64,000 nt of DNA, taken from Chondrus crispus (taxonomy: Eukaryota > Rhodophyta > Florideophyceae > Gigartinales > Gigartinaceae). Below the pieces are notes generated by a model. It made no database searches. It saw nothing but the letters and a program-made list of their open reading frames with translations, and was not told the origin of the DNA. Of the stretch, positions 29,659 through 42,200 are shown piece after piece. Both the position numbers and the translations under genes were made by a program. Within the stretch, counting starts at the first letter, position 1. The number at the start of each line of letters is the position of its first letter. The stretch covers positions 1 through 64,000 of the forward strand of contig NW_005178579.1 in assembly GCF_000350225.1 (NCBI RefSeq), read 5' to 3'.

Positions 29659-30495
29659 GGGAATTTTTGTTACGTACCACTTTTAGTTTGGAATGTTTGT
29701 TACGTACCACTTTCTTCACCTCACTCCCGAACGACTTTCCGGTAGAGAGGTAGGTACACAGTGTCTGGGGCTTCGCTAATCGTAGCGTAGTGCCCAACTT
29801 GACCACAAGAAGAGCAACGCAACTTTCGTTGAGGCGCTGCGACCCCCTGTTTCCGCCGTTTCTCGGCCGACCTGCCTGACCCGGAACTCTCCACGCGCTC
29901 ATCTGTCTGGCAATAGGCAGCATCTGCAAACCCACGTTAACGTTTACTTGAGAGGCAAGGGCAGCAGCAGCAACATACTGGCTGTGGAGTGTTGCATGAT
30001 GAAAAACAGTCGATGCCCACTTTGTGTCCAGATGATTCCAGTGTGCAGCCTCCGGGACGTTCGCATGCCGCTCGCGTAGATTATCAAACACTGTCAGAGC
30101 GTATTGGGCTAGGGGCTTGCGCTTACGTTTCCCCTTTATAGCGTCGCAGGAGTGAGTGAGATTGAGTTTTCCCACTTTCCACAAGCTGTTGTTTGCCCTG
30201 CGGTCTGGTTGGGCGTTGACAGTGTATGAGCACTCTTGGGAGGGGCACTGCATACGCAGGCGCCCAGAGTCTGAGTTTTTTACCTTGTGACATCGGCCCC
30301 ACGGTGGCGCACAGGGCTAAGGATGCCATCAAGATGCTGTGCTTGTCAGGGAACGTGCTCCCTTTGATCAAACTCATTCCGACGACCCCCTCTTCACCTC
30401 TTCATAACTCTAGCGCTCCTAAGAAAAGGGGCTCATAAAAAGTGGTACGTAACAAAAATTCCAAAATAAGAGTGGTACGTAACAAATATTCTCCA
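29659..30495 (-). mobile_element. Internally deleted MULE (Mutator-like) element
   Basis: This 837-bp element is bracketed by an 8-bp target duplication TATGCTAA (29651-29658 and 30496-30503). Its inverted ends of about 55 bp each contain TTTGTTACGTACCACT twice. On the - strand it encodes the two ends of a MULE transposase. Near 30253 there is a WRKY/FLYWCH-type zinc finger (QCPSQECSYTVNA, then WKVGKLNLTHSC, GKRKRKPLAQY). Near 29880-29760 there are GRPRN and a C-terminal zinc knuckle (LRCSSCGQVGHYATI, in another frame). The catalytic DDE core between them is missing. It is therefore a non-autonomous deletion derivative, inserted upstream of calnexin. Confidence 0.8.
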
Positions 30496-31005
30496 TATGC
30501 TAAACAAGAAATCGAGTCTCTATCCCGCTTACTACGACGAATCTCCTCTATCATCGTCATCCACCAACTACCTTCTCCATGCTTGCGGTTTACGTTCATG
30601 GCCCCAGGTGCAGAGCCACGCCTGTCCCACCCTACTCAAGCGAAAATGTACTACTGCACGCAACATGTAATCTTAGCTACGGGCCAGACAAATGATGTCT
30701 CCTCGCACCATGTCACAGCGACTGCTGCCGTCATACTTCTTCAAGACACGGGCCACGCTTTTAATCATCTCCCGCAAATTCAACTTTCCCCTACTTGGCC
30801 CTCTTGTTCAGCGGCAGGAGCCATGCATTCTCCTGGCCCATACCCACTGCGTCATGAAACATTCCCTGCTAAGAAACGATAAACCTCATTCTTTACTACT
30901 GCTCTTTCACATGTGTTCAAGCCGCAGTATACTCCTTTTGAAACTTATCTTTCTATCCTTGTAGACCCACAAACCGACGCACCCAAAATCTGTACACAGC
31001 CTGTC
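30496..31005. other. 5' flank of the GH16 gene
   Basis: No separate gene is supported. The GH16 frame is open from 30913, but the residues before 31006 do not resemble a signal peptide and are taken as leader. Confidence 0.5.
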
Positions 31006-32415
31006 ATGAACACAGTCTTGTTTCTAACTACTATCTGCGTCCTTGGAGTAGACGTACTCGCGAAAAGAAATCCCGTTCTGAGGGACGGCTTGTTCGAGGG
31101 CGATCAGTTCACGCCGATTGCGGACTTCACCGATGAGTTCAGGGGCACCTTCAACCACGACAAGTGGTACAACATAAACCCTCGATGGAAGGGCCGTCAG
31201 CCTGGCCTATTTGCTACCAAGAATGTCAAGCAAAAGAGAGGCAAATTGTTGTTGAAGGGGCGATACGAGGATGAGAACAGCACGGCATTTGATGGTGCAC
31301 CGGATGGCTACGAGACTTACACTACTTCCTATGTCATGTCTAAAAAGAGCGCAAGGTATGGCTACTTCGAGGTCAAAGCCAAACCCTCCAACTCTCGCCT
31401 CTCCTCTTCATTCTGGGGCTCCTTAGATACCCCCACCAAGTGGACAGAAATTGATGTCTTCGAGCTTGGCGGAGGCGCAGTGCACAAGGGCACTGATTTC
31501 CGAAAGCGTATAAACATGAACTTGCACGTCTTTCGTAACCTTAACAAGGGAATAGAACCTGGAAAGAACCAAATCAGTAAGCCGGGATACTACACGCATT
31601 CCTCTTTCTTACGCAGTAGATTCAACGTCTACGGCCTTGATTGGAGCAAGAAATGGATCACCTGGACTTTTAACGGCCGTGCTATTCGAAGAGAGAGAAA
31701 TAAGTATTGGAGGCAGGCCATTCCAATGAAGTTTGATGTCGAAACAATGCCCAACTGGTTTGGCCTTCCCTCAGAGCAAACGCTTCCTGCAACCTACAAA
31801 ATCAAGTACATTAGAACATGGTCTCGAACACCGGCTTCTGACAGTAGTAACGTTCCGTCCGTCAGAAATTCCATTCGGCAGTCGAGTCCATCTCGGCTTG
31901 GTGAAATGTTTGGATTCAACAGCCCTGCCTTCCAAGCACCTCCTCCTTCGGAAGAAGAGGATGAAGATGAAGACGACGAAGAAGCGGACGGCGCTGAAAC
32001 TGAAGTGTTTCCGATTGAACCTCAAACCAATGCACCCCAAGATGGACTTCAAAGACCACCCATTCCAGGAAGTAACGAAGTCGTCTACAGCCCTGTTCTT
32101 CCAGCCGCTGGATGGACTTGGCAAGGGATGGTTCAAAAACAAAATCAAGTCCTAGACGACGTCTTCGGCGCTGAAATTGTGCCTGGGGAAGGGATTAATG
32201 TGGCAGACTTCGACGAAGAATTGTTGATGTTTGCAAATCCTGGTCCTACATCGCCAGCTCAGCAGCCAACGGGACTTCCTAACGCCCAGGACACGCCTGT
32301 GCAAACCCTTTCTTCACCCTCGGTTCCGCAACAAGCTCCGGCTCCCGGGTCAACTATCAGCGAACTAAAGAATGGGAAGGTTGGCTTCAAGCCATCTATC
32401 CAACCATTGCAATGA
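31006..32415 (+). CDS. Secreted GH16-family glycoside hydrolase
   Basis: The start at 31006 gives a signal peptide (MNTVLFLTTICVLGVDVLA) and a 469-residue protein. Residues about 30-300 are a GH16 domain: FTDEFRGTFNHDKWY, YGYFEVKAKPSNSRLSSSFW, then the catalytic motif WTEIDVFELGG with nucleophile Glu148, Asp150 and acid/base Glu153 (E-x-D-x-x-E, the beta-bulge form typical of agarase/carrageenase/porphyranase-like members). FNVYGLDWSKKWITWTFNGR completes the jelly roll. Residues 300-469 form an acidic, Pro/Gln-rich tail (EEEDEDEDDEEADGAE) of unknown role. In a red alga such an enzyme would most plausibly act on its own galactan wall; substrate and direction (hydrolysis or transglycosylation) cannot be read from sequence. 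The stop is TGA. No intron is seen. Confidence 0.85.
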   Translation: MNTVLFLTTICVLGVDVLAKRNPVLRDGLFEGDQFTPIADFTDEFRGTFNHDKWYNINPRWKGRQPGLFATKNVKQKRGKLLLKGRYEDENSTAFDGAPDGYETYTTSYVMSKKSARYGYFEVKAKPSNSRLSSSFWGSLDTPTKWTEIDVFELGGGAVHKGTDFRKRINMNLHVFRNLNKGIEPGKNQISKPGYYTHSSFLRSRFNVYGLDWSKKWITWTFNGRAIRRERNKYWRQAIPMKFDVETMPNWFGLPSEQTLPATYKIKYIRTWSRTPASDSSNVPSVRNSIRQSSPSRLGEMFGFNSPAFQAPPPSEEEDEDEDDEEADGAETEVFPIEPQTNAPQDGLQRPPIPGSNEVVYSPVLPAAGWTWQGMVQKQNQVLDDVFGAEIVPGEGINVADFDEELLMFANPGPTSPAQQPTGLPNAQDTPVQTLSSPSVPQQAPAPGSTISELKNGKVGFKPSIQPLQ

Positions 32416-33870
32416 TGTTTTCAGTGAAGTGCAGAAAACATCTCACAGTTTCATTCTCCTAGACAGTTTATGTGTAGATGGCAGTCTAGAGCCTACAGAA
32501 GATTTCCCTTTTATCTGTGTAGCAGGTGGCCTCAGATGAGGCAACTTTAAAAGATCGCCCTATACGCCTATGACGAAAACATCGAAGACGGAAATGGACT
32601 CCACACAGTGCCGAATAAGTTTCTGGCGGCGGCTGAATAATAGTTTGCTGCCACGGCACAGTTTCTATGAGATATAGTATGATATTCGGCCCACGACTAG
32701 GCTGTTGGGCTACAATAAAGTTTTTTTAGGGCGTCTACGATACTTGCATGGTTAAAACTTAACAACCCTAATCCTTGCATGCAGTTCATGAACTCCGCAC
32801 TCTCAAGCGCCACTAACTGTATAAAGCCAGAAGAAGCGACCCCATCCGTTACTATGCCATAAATAACTGTTGGAGACCTGGTTCAAGCAATTCTCCTGAA
32901 ACAGCACGTCTACCACGTGCACATGTTGTAGGCGCCTGGCAGCAAGATCTGAATGGTTGCAATAACTTTTTGAATGCCCTCAGAAGGAACTGAATTCGGT
33001 TGTTCAAACGCTAGACGATGAGTTAATGGTCTCGTCTTCAAGCCGTAGGGCTTGAAGACGCGACTGTAGCCTCATCTTCGAGCACAACATCTGATCTCTT
33101 ATCCAATCGTTTTCATCCTCATCTTGGAAGAAACAGTGAGTTTTTTTTTTTTTTTGTAGTAGCAGCCGCCGCCGCCGAAGGTCAGCCGGGAACCAGTTCA
33201 ATTGTAAATCGTAACTTTATGTTTGGACCTGGCAACGGCGGATACCATGCCCTTGTGTCCGAAAATACTCTAGTACGTACATACTGTGGCATTAGTCATT
33301 AACCGTAGTACTAGAAAACGGGCTTGTACAAACATCATAAGCCAGTGCCGTTCAAATTAAAGCCGGGACGGCGCTATCGGAGCCGAATACGTCGTTCATA
33401 AATAAAATTGGCGCTATGCTGGAGCTTGTTACGTGGTTTTGAGCGCCCATCCTGGTGCTTCCTCTCATTGATTCAGATAGCAGTTGCTCAGAATCAAGGC
33501 TATGGAACCAAGCCCCATGTTCCTTTTCCCCAATGTTTTCTTCGCACAATGCGATCCAACTCAGAAACTATATATTTGTAACCACTCAGCCCTACAAGCT
33601 GTACAATCTGATCCATCTCCTTCGGTCTCTTGATGCGGTTCAAGCATTACTTTGAATCCTGTCAGACGCAACTTGCTCAAAATTCCCTCTCTATCATAAC
33701 CTGGCCAACCTCTTAACAAAGTCACATTCTCTTAGTAGTTTGGCCATTACTTCCTATATTCTACTAAGAGACTTACGATTGACTTCAATCCCAAAAGATT
33801 CTGTTCGAAACAATCCCTTCACTACCAGCTCTCCTAAGAAACACATCTGAACAAGAAACAAAACTCCGTA
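32416..33870. other. Intergenic region with a small perfect hairpin
   Basis: About 1.4 kb without supported genes. It holds a 12-bp perfect hairpin (33033-33060) and a T-run at 33139-33154. Small ORFs at 33004-33655 look like chance. Confidence 0.5.
33033..33060. repeat. 12-bp perfect hairpin
   Basis: CGTCTTCAAGCC (33033-33044) pairs perfectly with GGCTTGAAGACG (33049-33060) across a 4-nt loop. It lies about 600 bp beyond the GH16 stop. Confidence 0.8.
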
Positions 33871-35544
33871 ATGTCCAAGCTCGAATTCGAATTTGCATCT
33901 GCAAAGATATCCGCTCTAATTACTCGATGGGTGCCACTGTATTGCAAGGTGACAAGAGTGATAGACAGACGTACTCTGGAAATGACGTCAACGGTGCAAT
34001 CGGTCAATGAAGAGTCATTTTGGGAAGGCTGCATCGACCCGATTGGCCTTTCAAATGACGAAAAGGGTTGCATCTACTTGCAGTATCGCACCTCACACAA
34101 CAGTGGCAATGCTGTAGTCCTCTTCGCATACGCCCTAAAATCCCTCTGCGACAATGGCTTCACCCTCTGCCACGAAAGCAAGACTCTTGCCGATATTTGG
34201 GTAATGAATTGCAAAGAATTTGATGTATGTGACTTACTCGAAAGGCGCATCCTACGTTTGCAGGCTTGCGGCTCGGACAGGCAAATTCGCTGCATTTGCA
34301 CGCACGAAAATATCGACCTCATGGCAGGAATGGAACCCGCTGTCCTTGCCAATTTCGGCTTCGTACAATCCGCGAAGAGCGACACGGGGGACGTCGTAAA
34401 AGTCCTTCGCCCGCAAAACTACAGGTGCAGCGGCCCTCACTGGTGGATCGCTGGCCCAGTGAGCCCCGAAAGGAAAGACCAGCAATTAGTACATGCGGAT
34501 ATCTGTGGCGGCGCCTTCGACGACAGAGCTATCCGAAGGGAGGAGAATTGTCACATATCACTGGATCTCTTTTGCACTCCTCGGTACTACTTAGTTCCTA
34601 TGCAAGCATGCTTTCCGACTAGCCAGCAGCAATTCTTTTTGCAAAATGAACCGGAAGAAAGCGTTGGGCAACACGGATCGCGCATCGAACCTGAACCGTG
34701 GCACGTGCGCCACATGCGATGCTATCATGTTCCAGAATCCCCACCAGTGATGGTGTCTGCGCTAGAAACCTTCCTCAACAAATATTGGTCTATGGAAGTG
34801 CCGGGAGCGGCGGATTTCGAGGAGGAAGTGGCCAAGTTGATAGATGGGTTTGTAAGAGACTTGCCGGAGGGAACCAAAGTAAGAATTAGCGGGCTGAAGA
34901 AGAGGACAGAACTAAACGGACGGGAGGGACACGTGCATGGGGGCAAGAAAGACAAGGAAATGAGTGAGCGAATCCATATCATGATCAATGGAATGCGGCG
35001 AGCGTTTCACGTACCTTTGCGGAGTGTGCGACCACTTGGGACGGGGAGGCAGTATAAGACCTACATGGAGACGCTTGAGAAAATAGGATGTGACTGCCCA
35101 ACTTGCGGCACGGTTGGCGGGGGATTTGAACACGATGAAGATGTGAGAGCTGCTTGGGAGTTGATGGAAGCAGGGATATTCTCGATGAGCTCATGCGCGG
35201 ATAAGAAAGTGCTAAAAGGAGTGAAGAAGCTCGTTTCAAAGAAACAAGAGTGGCCAGAGCAAGTGGCGAAGCACCTGGATACGTATATTGAGGTGGTGGA
35301 TATGCCTAGGTCGAGAGAGGTGTTTTTAATGGTGAAGATGCTGAAAAAGGCGCAGGGGCAGGATGCGGAGTTATATAGGAGGATGCTGCAGAAAGTAGGG
35401 AAGAAGGTGCATGGGGATGAGCTGCTAAAGGAGGTTTGGGAGAAGATGGAGAAAGTCGAAGGCGGCACCTTGTTGGAAGAGATGGAGAGGGTGGCAGGGG
35501 AGGGTCCCTTTCTGTCCGAAAGTGGACGACTTAGAGAAGAATGA
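33871..35544 (+). CDS. Unknown 557-residue protein
   Basis: An intact single-exon ORF without a signal peptide or TM segment. The N-terminal 300 residues are Cys-, Trp- and His-containing and globular, with no family I recognise. Around residues 325-385 the segment VRISGLKKRTELNGREGHVH, followed by RAFHVPLRSVRPL, resembles the short module (isoleucine/leucine-Gly-Leu-x-x-Arg-x-Glu-Leu-Asn-Gly-x-x-Gly) found at the ends of many algal and protist MYND/zinc-finger proteins. A CPTC pair follows at about residue 410. The last 130 residues are Lys/Glu-rich and helical (RRMLQKVGKKVHGDELLKEV), possibly coiled coil. Function unknown. It is co-oriented with GH16 but separated by 1.4 kb. Confidence 0.7.
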   Translation: MSKLEFEFASAKISALITRWVPLYCKVTRVIDRRTLEMTSTVQSVNEESFWEGCIDPIGLSNDEKGCIYLQYRTSHNSGNAVVLFAYALKSLCDNGFTLCHESKTLADIWVMNCKEFDVCDLLERRILRLQACGSDRQIRCICTHENIDLMAGMEPAVLANFGFVQSAKSDTGDVVKVLRPQNYRCSGPHWWIAGPVSPERKDQQLVHADICGGAFDDRAIRREENCHISLDLFCTPRYYLVPMQACFPTSQQQFFLQNEPEESVGQHGSRIEPEPWHVRHMRCYHVPESPPVMVSALETFLNKYWSMEVPGAADFEEEVAKLIDGFVRDLPEGTKVRISGLKKRTELNGREGHVHGGKKDKEMSERIHIMINGMRRAFHVPLRSVRPLGTGRQYKTYMETLEKIGCDCPTCGTVGGGFEHDEDVRAAWELMEAGIFSMSSCADKKVLKGVKKLVSKKQEWPEQVAKHLDTYIEVVDMPRSREVFLMVKMLKKAQGQDAELYRRMLQKVGKKVHGDELLKEVWEKMEKVEGGTLLEEMERVAGEGPFLSESGRLREE

Positions 35545-38500
35545 CGTGGGGAATGAGAGATTGAAAGAGAAATCTGAAGGATTCCGGAGGGATTCGTAGT
35601 ACTCTAATTGATAAAACTCCCCATTTGAGTTCGATTCCCATGGTGGGAAGACTCGGGAGCACCGTGCATTCGTTGCAATTCCTCTGCACCATTTTCTATA
35701 CAAGATGACACAACCACCACACATACACCATGCAACTATCGTGCAAAGTGCGTTGTTGCCTGTTAACTCTAAATATAACTAAGGGACAACGGGATCGTAA
35801 ACACTAGGTGTAGTAAGAAAAAGATACCAGGGGGAATGGTGAGAAAGAAAAGCTCAGCAACATTCACTGTCCTTACATTCGCTAGGGTCTTAGGATAAGC
35901 CGCTAATGAACAATTGCTCTTCGATTCAATTGCTTTGCGCCTTTCTCGTCCTCTTCGATATTACCCACTAACTCTTCACGCAATTCACAATACATCGTCA
36001 ACCTCTCCGCATTCTATCCCATTCCCGCAAACTGCCAACCCTCACACCCCTGTTTCTCTTCCTAAAATAACCACCTTTACTACCTGTATTTTGTTGTGCG
36101 GTTTATCCAGATTTTTCGTCCTACAACATTCCCTGTAACGTGCAGACATGGAACTACATGGATCAGGTAAGAAGTGAAAAACAGAAAGAGAAAGAGAAGA
36201 CTCGCACAGTACCTGCAGTTATGTCACAAAAACCTGACGAAGCAGGTGACCTATAGAGAAGCCTGCTGAGATCGTAAATCACACATGCTCTAGATAGATG
36301 CGACGTTGCGATGCCCGTAAGAGGAACGGCACAAAGTAACGGTGCTGGACGTAGAGCAGATCTGAGGGTAATGAAGAACTGAGGAGCTTGCACATGAACT
36401 GAGTAGGTTTTAAGATGTAGTGCCAAGACTAGAGTATGTTACCGCTCCATGCAGGTGCTTTATCTAAAGATTTGGAAAGCATTCTTGGAAGCTTGGAATT
36501 GAGGAGAGTTTGCACATGTTGATTGTGCTGGAGTCACGTAAGTAGACATAGTCTTTTGTGCGATAGTACGCATGAATGCGTCGACTTGTGAAAGACTTGG
36601 GTTCATATCTGCACAACACCACAACTACCGTAGCTATATTGGGAGTTCTTACCCCGCTCTACCATCGCCCCAATATTGGGCAAGGTGTTCCTTCGGGTAT
36701 CTTTGAAGTACGACGTACATCATCCCTGTACTCTTATTCGTTGGAACAACCTCACACCATGAGGAAGGAGGAAGAGCGGTTTCATTATTGGTCTCGTGAA
36801 AAAGGAAGAAATGATATTTTTATTTTTAGTTGACCATTCAGAGGTATAAAAGAACACGAATCAGTGAAGTTCTCACAAGCAAAATTCGCACTGTATCAGG
36901 TCCTCTAATCATTTGTTTCAAGTTATGGATACACTGGCATGCCTTATTCTCCTTGAGTGGATGTTCTTGAGTTTGTTCCGACTCCATCTTTGAAGTATAC
37001 TACCCTTCACATCATCCTTCTAGTATAAATGTAGTTAGTAATCTTTCTTATTTATTCTCCTCATCTTCACGTATTTGTCGATATCAGTGATCTTATCACT
37101 CATCTCAAAGCCTTCTTACAGGAAAGCCTGTATTCGTATTCACAGTTGGCATACATCATGGCATTGTGCACGTTAGATGCCTGGTGTATATTTTGTGGAT
37201 GCGTGTTCTACAGTGTGAAAGATTGGAGAGGAATTGGACCGAATACGCGGTGCTCGGGAGATTGCTCAAGTTGTGAATTTAATCTCCTCGTATCAACTTT
37301 GAGTACACCGAACTCCGTCTGGAATAATTTGGCTTTCCGTTTCATTCCTCTGCTCCCTACCACATTTTCCTGCAACGCACCCATTTCCAGAAACATGACG
37401 TGAAGCACGGAAGCGTGAGCTTTCGATGAAATGCCAAACTCTGCATCTCAACTCTCTATGTCTTTGTTCTTTTTCACGGCAAGTGAGCTTACAGTACAAA
37501 TGCAGTCGGACAAGCAATTTTTATTGGCAACCCGGACTCACTTTCATCAGCCCTCTGCTCCCCTTCTTCCACTTCATTCCGCACCTCCGCGTACAGTAAT
37601 TTCTCTCAACACTCCCCTACAGTATCTCCGCACCCGGCTTACATCGCATTCATATCCTGTACTCGTACAGTGAACCCTCTCGATATGGATACGCTCGGTG
37701 GACGTAATCCGTATCCATTTGCGGAGGATATTCACATCCGGAGACCGTATCATAACGGTGTCACGGTGCATCTCTCAGAATGTCTGTGCTTTACTTAAAA
37801 AATGTATCTAAATATATTGAATGCGCTCTGCTTGCGTAGTTATAAGATGACCTGTGATGTTTACCCTATTTGCAAATTGGGCAGAGACCCAAGTTGCGAC
37901 TGCGCGTTCGAGATATGGGCTGGTAACTGACGCGGAGCGCTTGAACTTTTTTGTAGAGATATCGGGACGAAAACCATACTTTCCGTTGATGATGCGGGAC
38001 ATGACAGCTTGAGCAGGAGGTTTAGAAAGGGAAAACTGTACTGAGGCCCACCTCGCAAGGGCGCTTTGTAACGTCTGCTCCTTGCTCTTTTTGCGCCGTT
38101 GGAACTCTGCACATATTTGTTGCTTTTGGGCGTCCTTTCGATCTTCCTCTGGGTTATATATATATGTATATACTGTATCTATCTTGTTGCGGTGAAATGG
38201 GGGGGGGCGGTTTTGAGGAGCGTGCCGTTCCGTGGTGAGGGTCGGCCGAGTGTCTTCTCCACCCCTTTTTCCCCGCAGCGCCCGTCACCCTCTCTCTTTT
38301 ATTTCTACGAAATTCCTTCCAGAAGCGTCCACGCGTCCGGCCCGGATTCCGCCGGGCCGTATGCGTGCGCTTCTCTAAAATTCAAATAAAATCTCGGACT
38401 ACAGTATAAAATCTCCCTCTACAGTAAAAATGCAATTTTCCCTAAAAATATCCCACATATCTTTCTGGGGACAGGCAGGCTGTCATGTGCGGTCTGACAC

Positions 38501-39283
38501 CCCTGTCGCCGCAAATGAATACAGTAGCACTGTAGTGCAATAGTGTAAGATTGCCCTTGTCGCAGCAAATGCAACGTGTGACGCATGTACAACAGGCACA
38601 CGTGTTGTGCGACGGGGAGATCGGGGGGAATTGATTGGATTTACGAATAAAAAGTGGCAAGAGTACTGTAAGTAGAGCGACGAAGCGAGTCTCGTTGGAT
38701 GGGGACAGCGTGGGCCGCGTGGCCCAGGGCTTTGCGGGGACTGTCTCCACTGTACGGCTCCACGGCGGTTGGGAGGCATCCGACAAGGGGGCGATCGATT
38801 GGACGGATTGTCAACAGCGCGGCGTGCGAGATAGGGGAGAGATACGGGCACGAGCGCCGCGGGGGGTTTCGGTTGGACGGAGGCGTAACGTGCGGCCCAT
38901 TGGCCAATGCGCGCGGGGCAGCTCCACTCTCCCCCCAATCTCCGCCCGCTCTCGTCCCCATGAGATACATCCCTTCCACCCACTCACTGCCCAGCCCACT
39001 GTATACCTTCCCCTGACAGTGCCAAGTGTCCCGGGACCACCTTCCCACTTCCACGAGCTGCACCGCTCAAAAACTTCCCAATTTCACAATCTGCCCGCAC
39101 CCTACCTCGTCGCCACACATCCTCTACTCGCACCGCACCTCCCCCTTTGCCCCACTATCCACCACCGTTGTTCCCGAAAATCCCCACATCGAAGACAAGG
39201 CTCGTGCGCGCCACCCTCCGCCCCCCCCTCCCCCCCCCTTCCTCCGCCCCTCTCTTCCCCCCCCCGCGGCTCGCACTCGCAAC
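35545..39283. other. 3.7-kb stretch without a convincing gene
   Basis: Many short ORFs exist but none shows domain features. A degenerate inverted similarity links about 35590-35720 (- strand) with about 37190-37300 (+ strand): both read AGAGGAATTG, CGAAT and CGGTGCTC in order, suggesting old repeat copies. A (TA)-rich run lies at 38154-38175. The last 70 bases before 39284 are extremely C-rich and form the leader of the next gene. Confidence 0.5.
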
Positions 39284-42200
39284 ATGGTCCGCCTCTCCTC
39301 GCAGGAGACCCGCGTTACCTTCGTCGTAAGCTGCGAGACCCGTTTCGGACAGCGCTTGCGCATCGTCGGCGATCATGCCGCCCTGGGGGGGTGGGACCCG
39401 CTCCGGGGAATCGAGCTCACCACCTCGGTAGGTGACTTTCCGATTTGGAGGATTTCCGTCACTTTGCCGGCGGCAATTAGGTTCCATTACAAGTATGTGT
39501 GCATGGCAGGCACCGAGGAGCCACCCCGCGCCTTCAATCCGAATGATACCCACGGTTTCCAAAACGTCGCCGATCCCTTGGTCGATGCCAAGGTCGATCA
39601 CTGGGAGGATTTCGAGGAAAACAGATTCGTTGATACCGAGGGCGGCGCCAATATGGTCGTCAACGAGGGGGTCTTTGGCACCTTGAATAACCTCGACGAG
39701 GACCGTGTCCAGACCGTCGCTCGTGGCTTGGCGAGACAGCATTCCCTGTCGAGGGAGAGAGAACTCGAGGCGGAGGGCAGATCGGCCCCTGCGAGTCCCG
39801 TCAGCATCGGCTCAGACCAGGAGGGCCTCATCATCGTCCTGTATCGCCTTCCTGTCATCGCGACGTGTGACCCCGACGGCAAATGGTCCTTTGCCTGGGA
39901 TGACGACGCCCTGTATCTCACGTCCACGGGCTTGCGCAGAGGCTTGGAGGAGCTCAAAATCAAGCCCCTGTGGATCGGCATTATTAATACTGATACCCCC
40001 ATTCCGCCCGCCGATCGCGACCACATCTCCAGAGTCCTGTTAGACGACTTCAACGCCGTGCCCGTGTATTTGCCCCAGGAGACCCGCACCAAGTTTTACC
40101 AAGGCTTTTGCAAAGATACCCTCTGGCCGGCTTTTCATATGCTCACCAACGTCAGCACCGATGGCCACACCAAGCGCTTTGATCAGGAATCATGGCATGC
40201 CTACCAGCGCGTCAACAGGACTTTTAGCAACATTATCGTCGAGCATTACGAGAAACATCTTATCTGGGTTCATGACTACCATCTCATGCTGTTGCCCTAC
40301 TACCTGCGCATTAAGCTAAGCGGCGTCAAGATTGGCTTGTATCTCCACATTCCCTGGCCGAGCTCCGAGATTTTCAGAATGATGCCCGTGCGGAACGAGA
40401 TCTTGAAGGGCTTGCTCAGTGCTACCATGCTTGGCTTTCACCTTTTCGATTACGCTAGACATTTTCTTTCTGCTTGTGTTAGGCTGCTCAACCTTGAACA
40501 TGAGGCTCGCCGCGGAAGTCTCGGTATTGAGTATGAAGGACGCCATGTCATGATCAGGGTCAGTCATATCGGGGTTGATCCAGAGCGCTTTAATGACCGA
40601 ATTGGCGTCTCTCGCCTACGACAAAAGGCTGCAGAGCTAGAGGCCAAGTATCCTGGTAAGACCCTGATTGGAGCCATTGACGATCTGGATATCATCAAGG
40701 GTATTGCCTTGAAACTTATCGCGTTTGAAGACTATCTCTCCACGTCGTCAGAGCGCGTTCGTTCGAACGTTGCCCTCATTCAAGTCGCGATTCCAAAAGC
40801 AGCCAGAGTGAATGTTTCGGTGCGACAAGAAATTCGAGAACTGGTTGACAAGATCAATTCTACCTATGGTACCGCGGATCATAAGCCCGTCCTGTACATT
40901 GAACAAAACATCACTTTTGATGAGAGAATGGCTTTGTACTCGGTTTGCGATGCCTTGCTTTTGACACCAATTCGAGACGGCCTCAATCTCATCCCGTACG
41001 AGTATATTGTGTCAACTCCGCAGGGTAAAGGACAGCTCATTCTTTCGGAGTTTACAGGTTGTTCACGGGCTCTGTCTTCTGCCGTCCGTGTGAATCCATG
41101 GAACGTTGATGAGCTAAGGGATGCCATCGACAACGTTATTCAAAAGAAGGAAACAAGGGCAGCTGAAATTCGACTGAAGCATGAGGCGGATCGTAAGTAT
41201 GTTACGTTGAACAGTTCGTCCAATTGGGCGGAGTCCTTCCTTGGAGACCTGAGAGAGGCTTCCGAGTCCGTGAAGGAAGTTGTGAGACTGGGTTTGAGCC
41301 GAGGTCGCGGCTTCCGCAAGATCGAGTTTGAAGACTTCACTATGTTGAATGCAAGAACGGTCGTTAAGGCATTCCGGGAGTCAGAGAGGCGATTATTCCT
41401 ATTCGATTATGACGGAACACTTACACAAATTGAATCCGAAAGCTCTCGAATGGCACACACGTGGGCAAGACCAACCGAGGATGTAATGCGCAACCTGGAA
41501 CTTCTGTCCAAACAGAAGAACAGCACAGTGGTAATTTTATCCGGCCGAGGCACCGCGACAGACGGTTTCCATCTAGCACACATGAAATCCCTTGGAATCG
41601 CAGCAGAACATGGCTTTTATTACAAGAGGCCGGGTGGAACAGAATTTGAGAACTTGGCTCCAGGCGCCGACCTGTCGTGGATTGAAGTAGCGTACCGAAT
41701 AATGCAATTATACACGGAGCGCACAGATGGTTCGTACATCGAGGAGAAATCTGCCGGGCTTGTGTGGCACTACCTCGCCGCAGATCCCGAGTTTGGTACT
41801 TGGCAGGCAAAGGAAATGCACGACCATCTTGAAAGTATTCTGAATACCTTCAACGTTGAGGTCGTGAATGGGCAAGGGTGGTTGCAAGTGAGGCTTGCAA
41901 ATGTCAATAAGGGTAACATGGTGGCACAGGTGTTGAGAGATTTGGAGGAAAGCCCTGACTTTGTCCTCTGTTGCGGTGATGATAGGACGGACGAGGACAT
42001 GTTTGCAGTGCTCGCGGAGAACGCAGCTACAAAAGACAGTCATCTCTTTACTGCAACAGTCGGCGTCAAGCCGAGTAATGCGCGATTCTATCTGCGAAGT
42101 TCAATTGATGTTGCACACTTGATAGAGAGCATTATCGAAATTGCCCTCCCGGGAAGCGCAACTCACGTTCGCAGTTCTACTTTAGAAGATATGCGACCAG

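Noticed and set aside
35590..35660. A B-box-like GAGTTCGATTCCC on the + strand suggesting a tRNA
   Set aside because: No A box at suitable distance and no acceptor or anticodon stems can be folded; the region also shows degenerate repeat similarity to 37190-37300.
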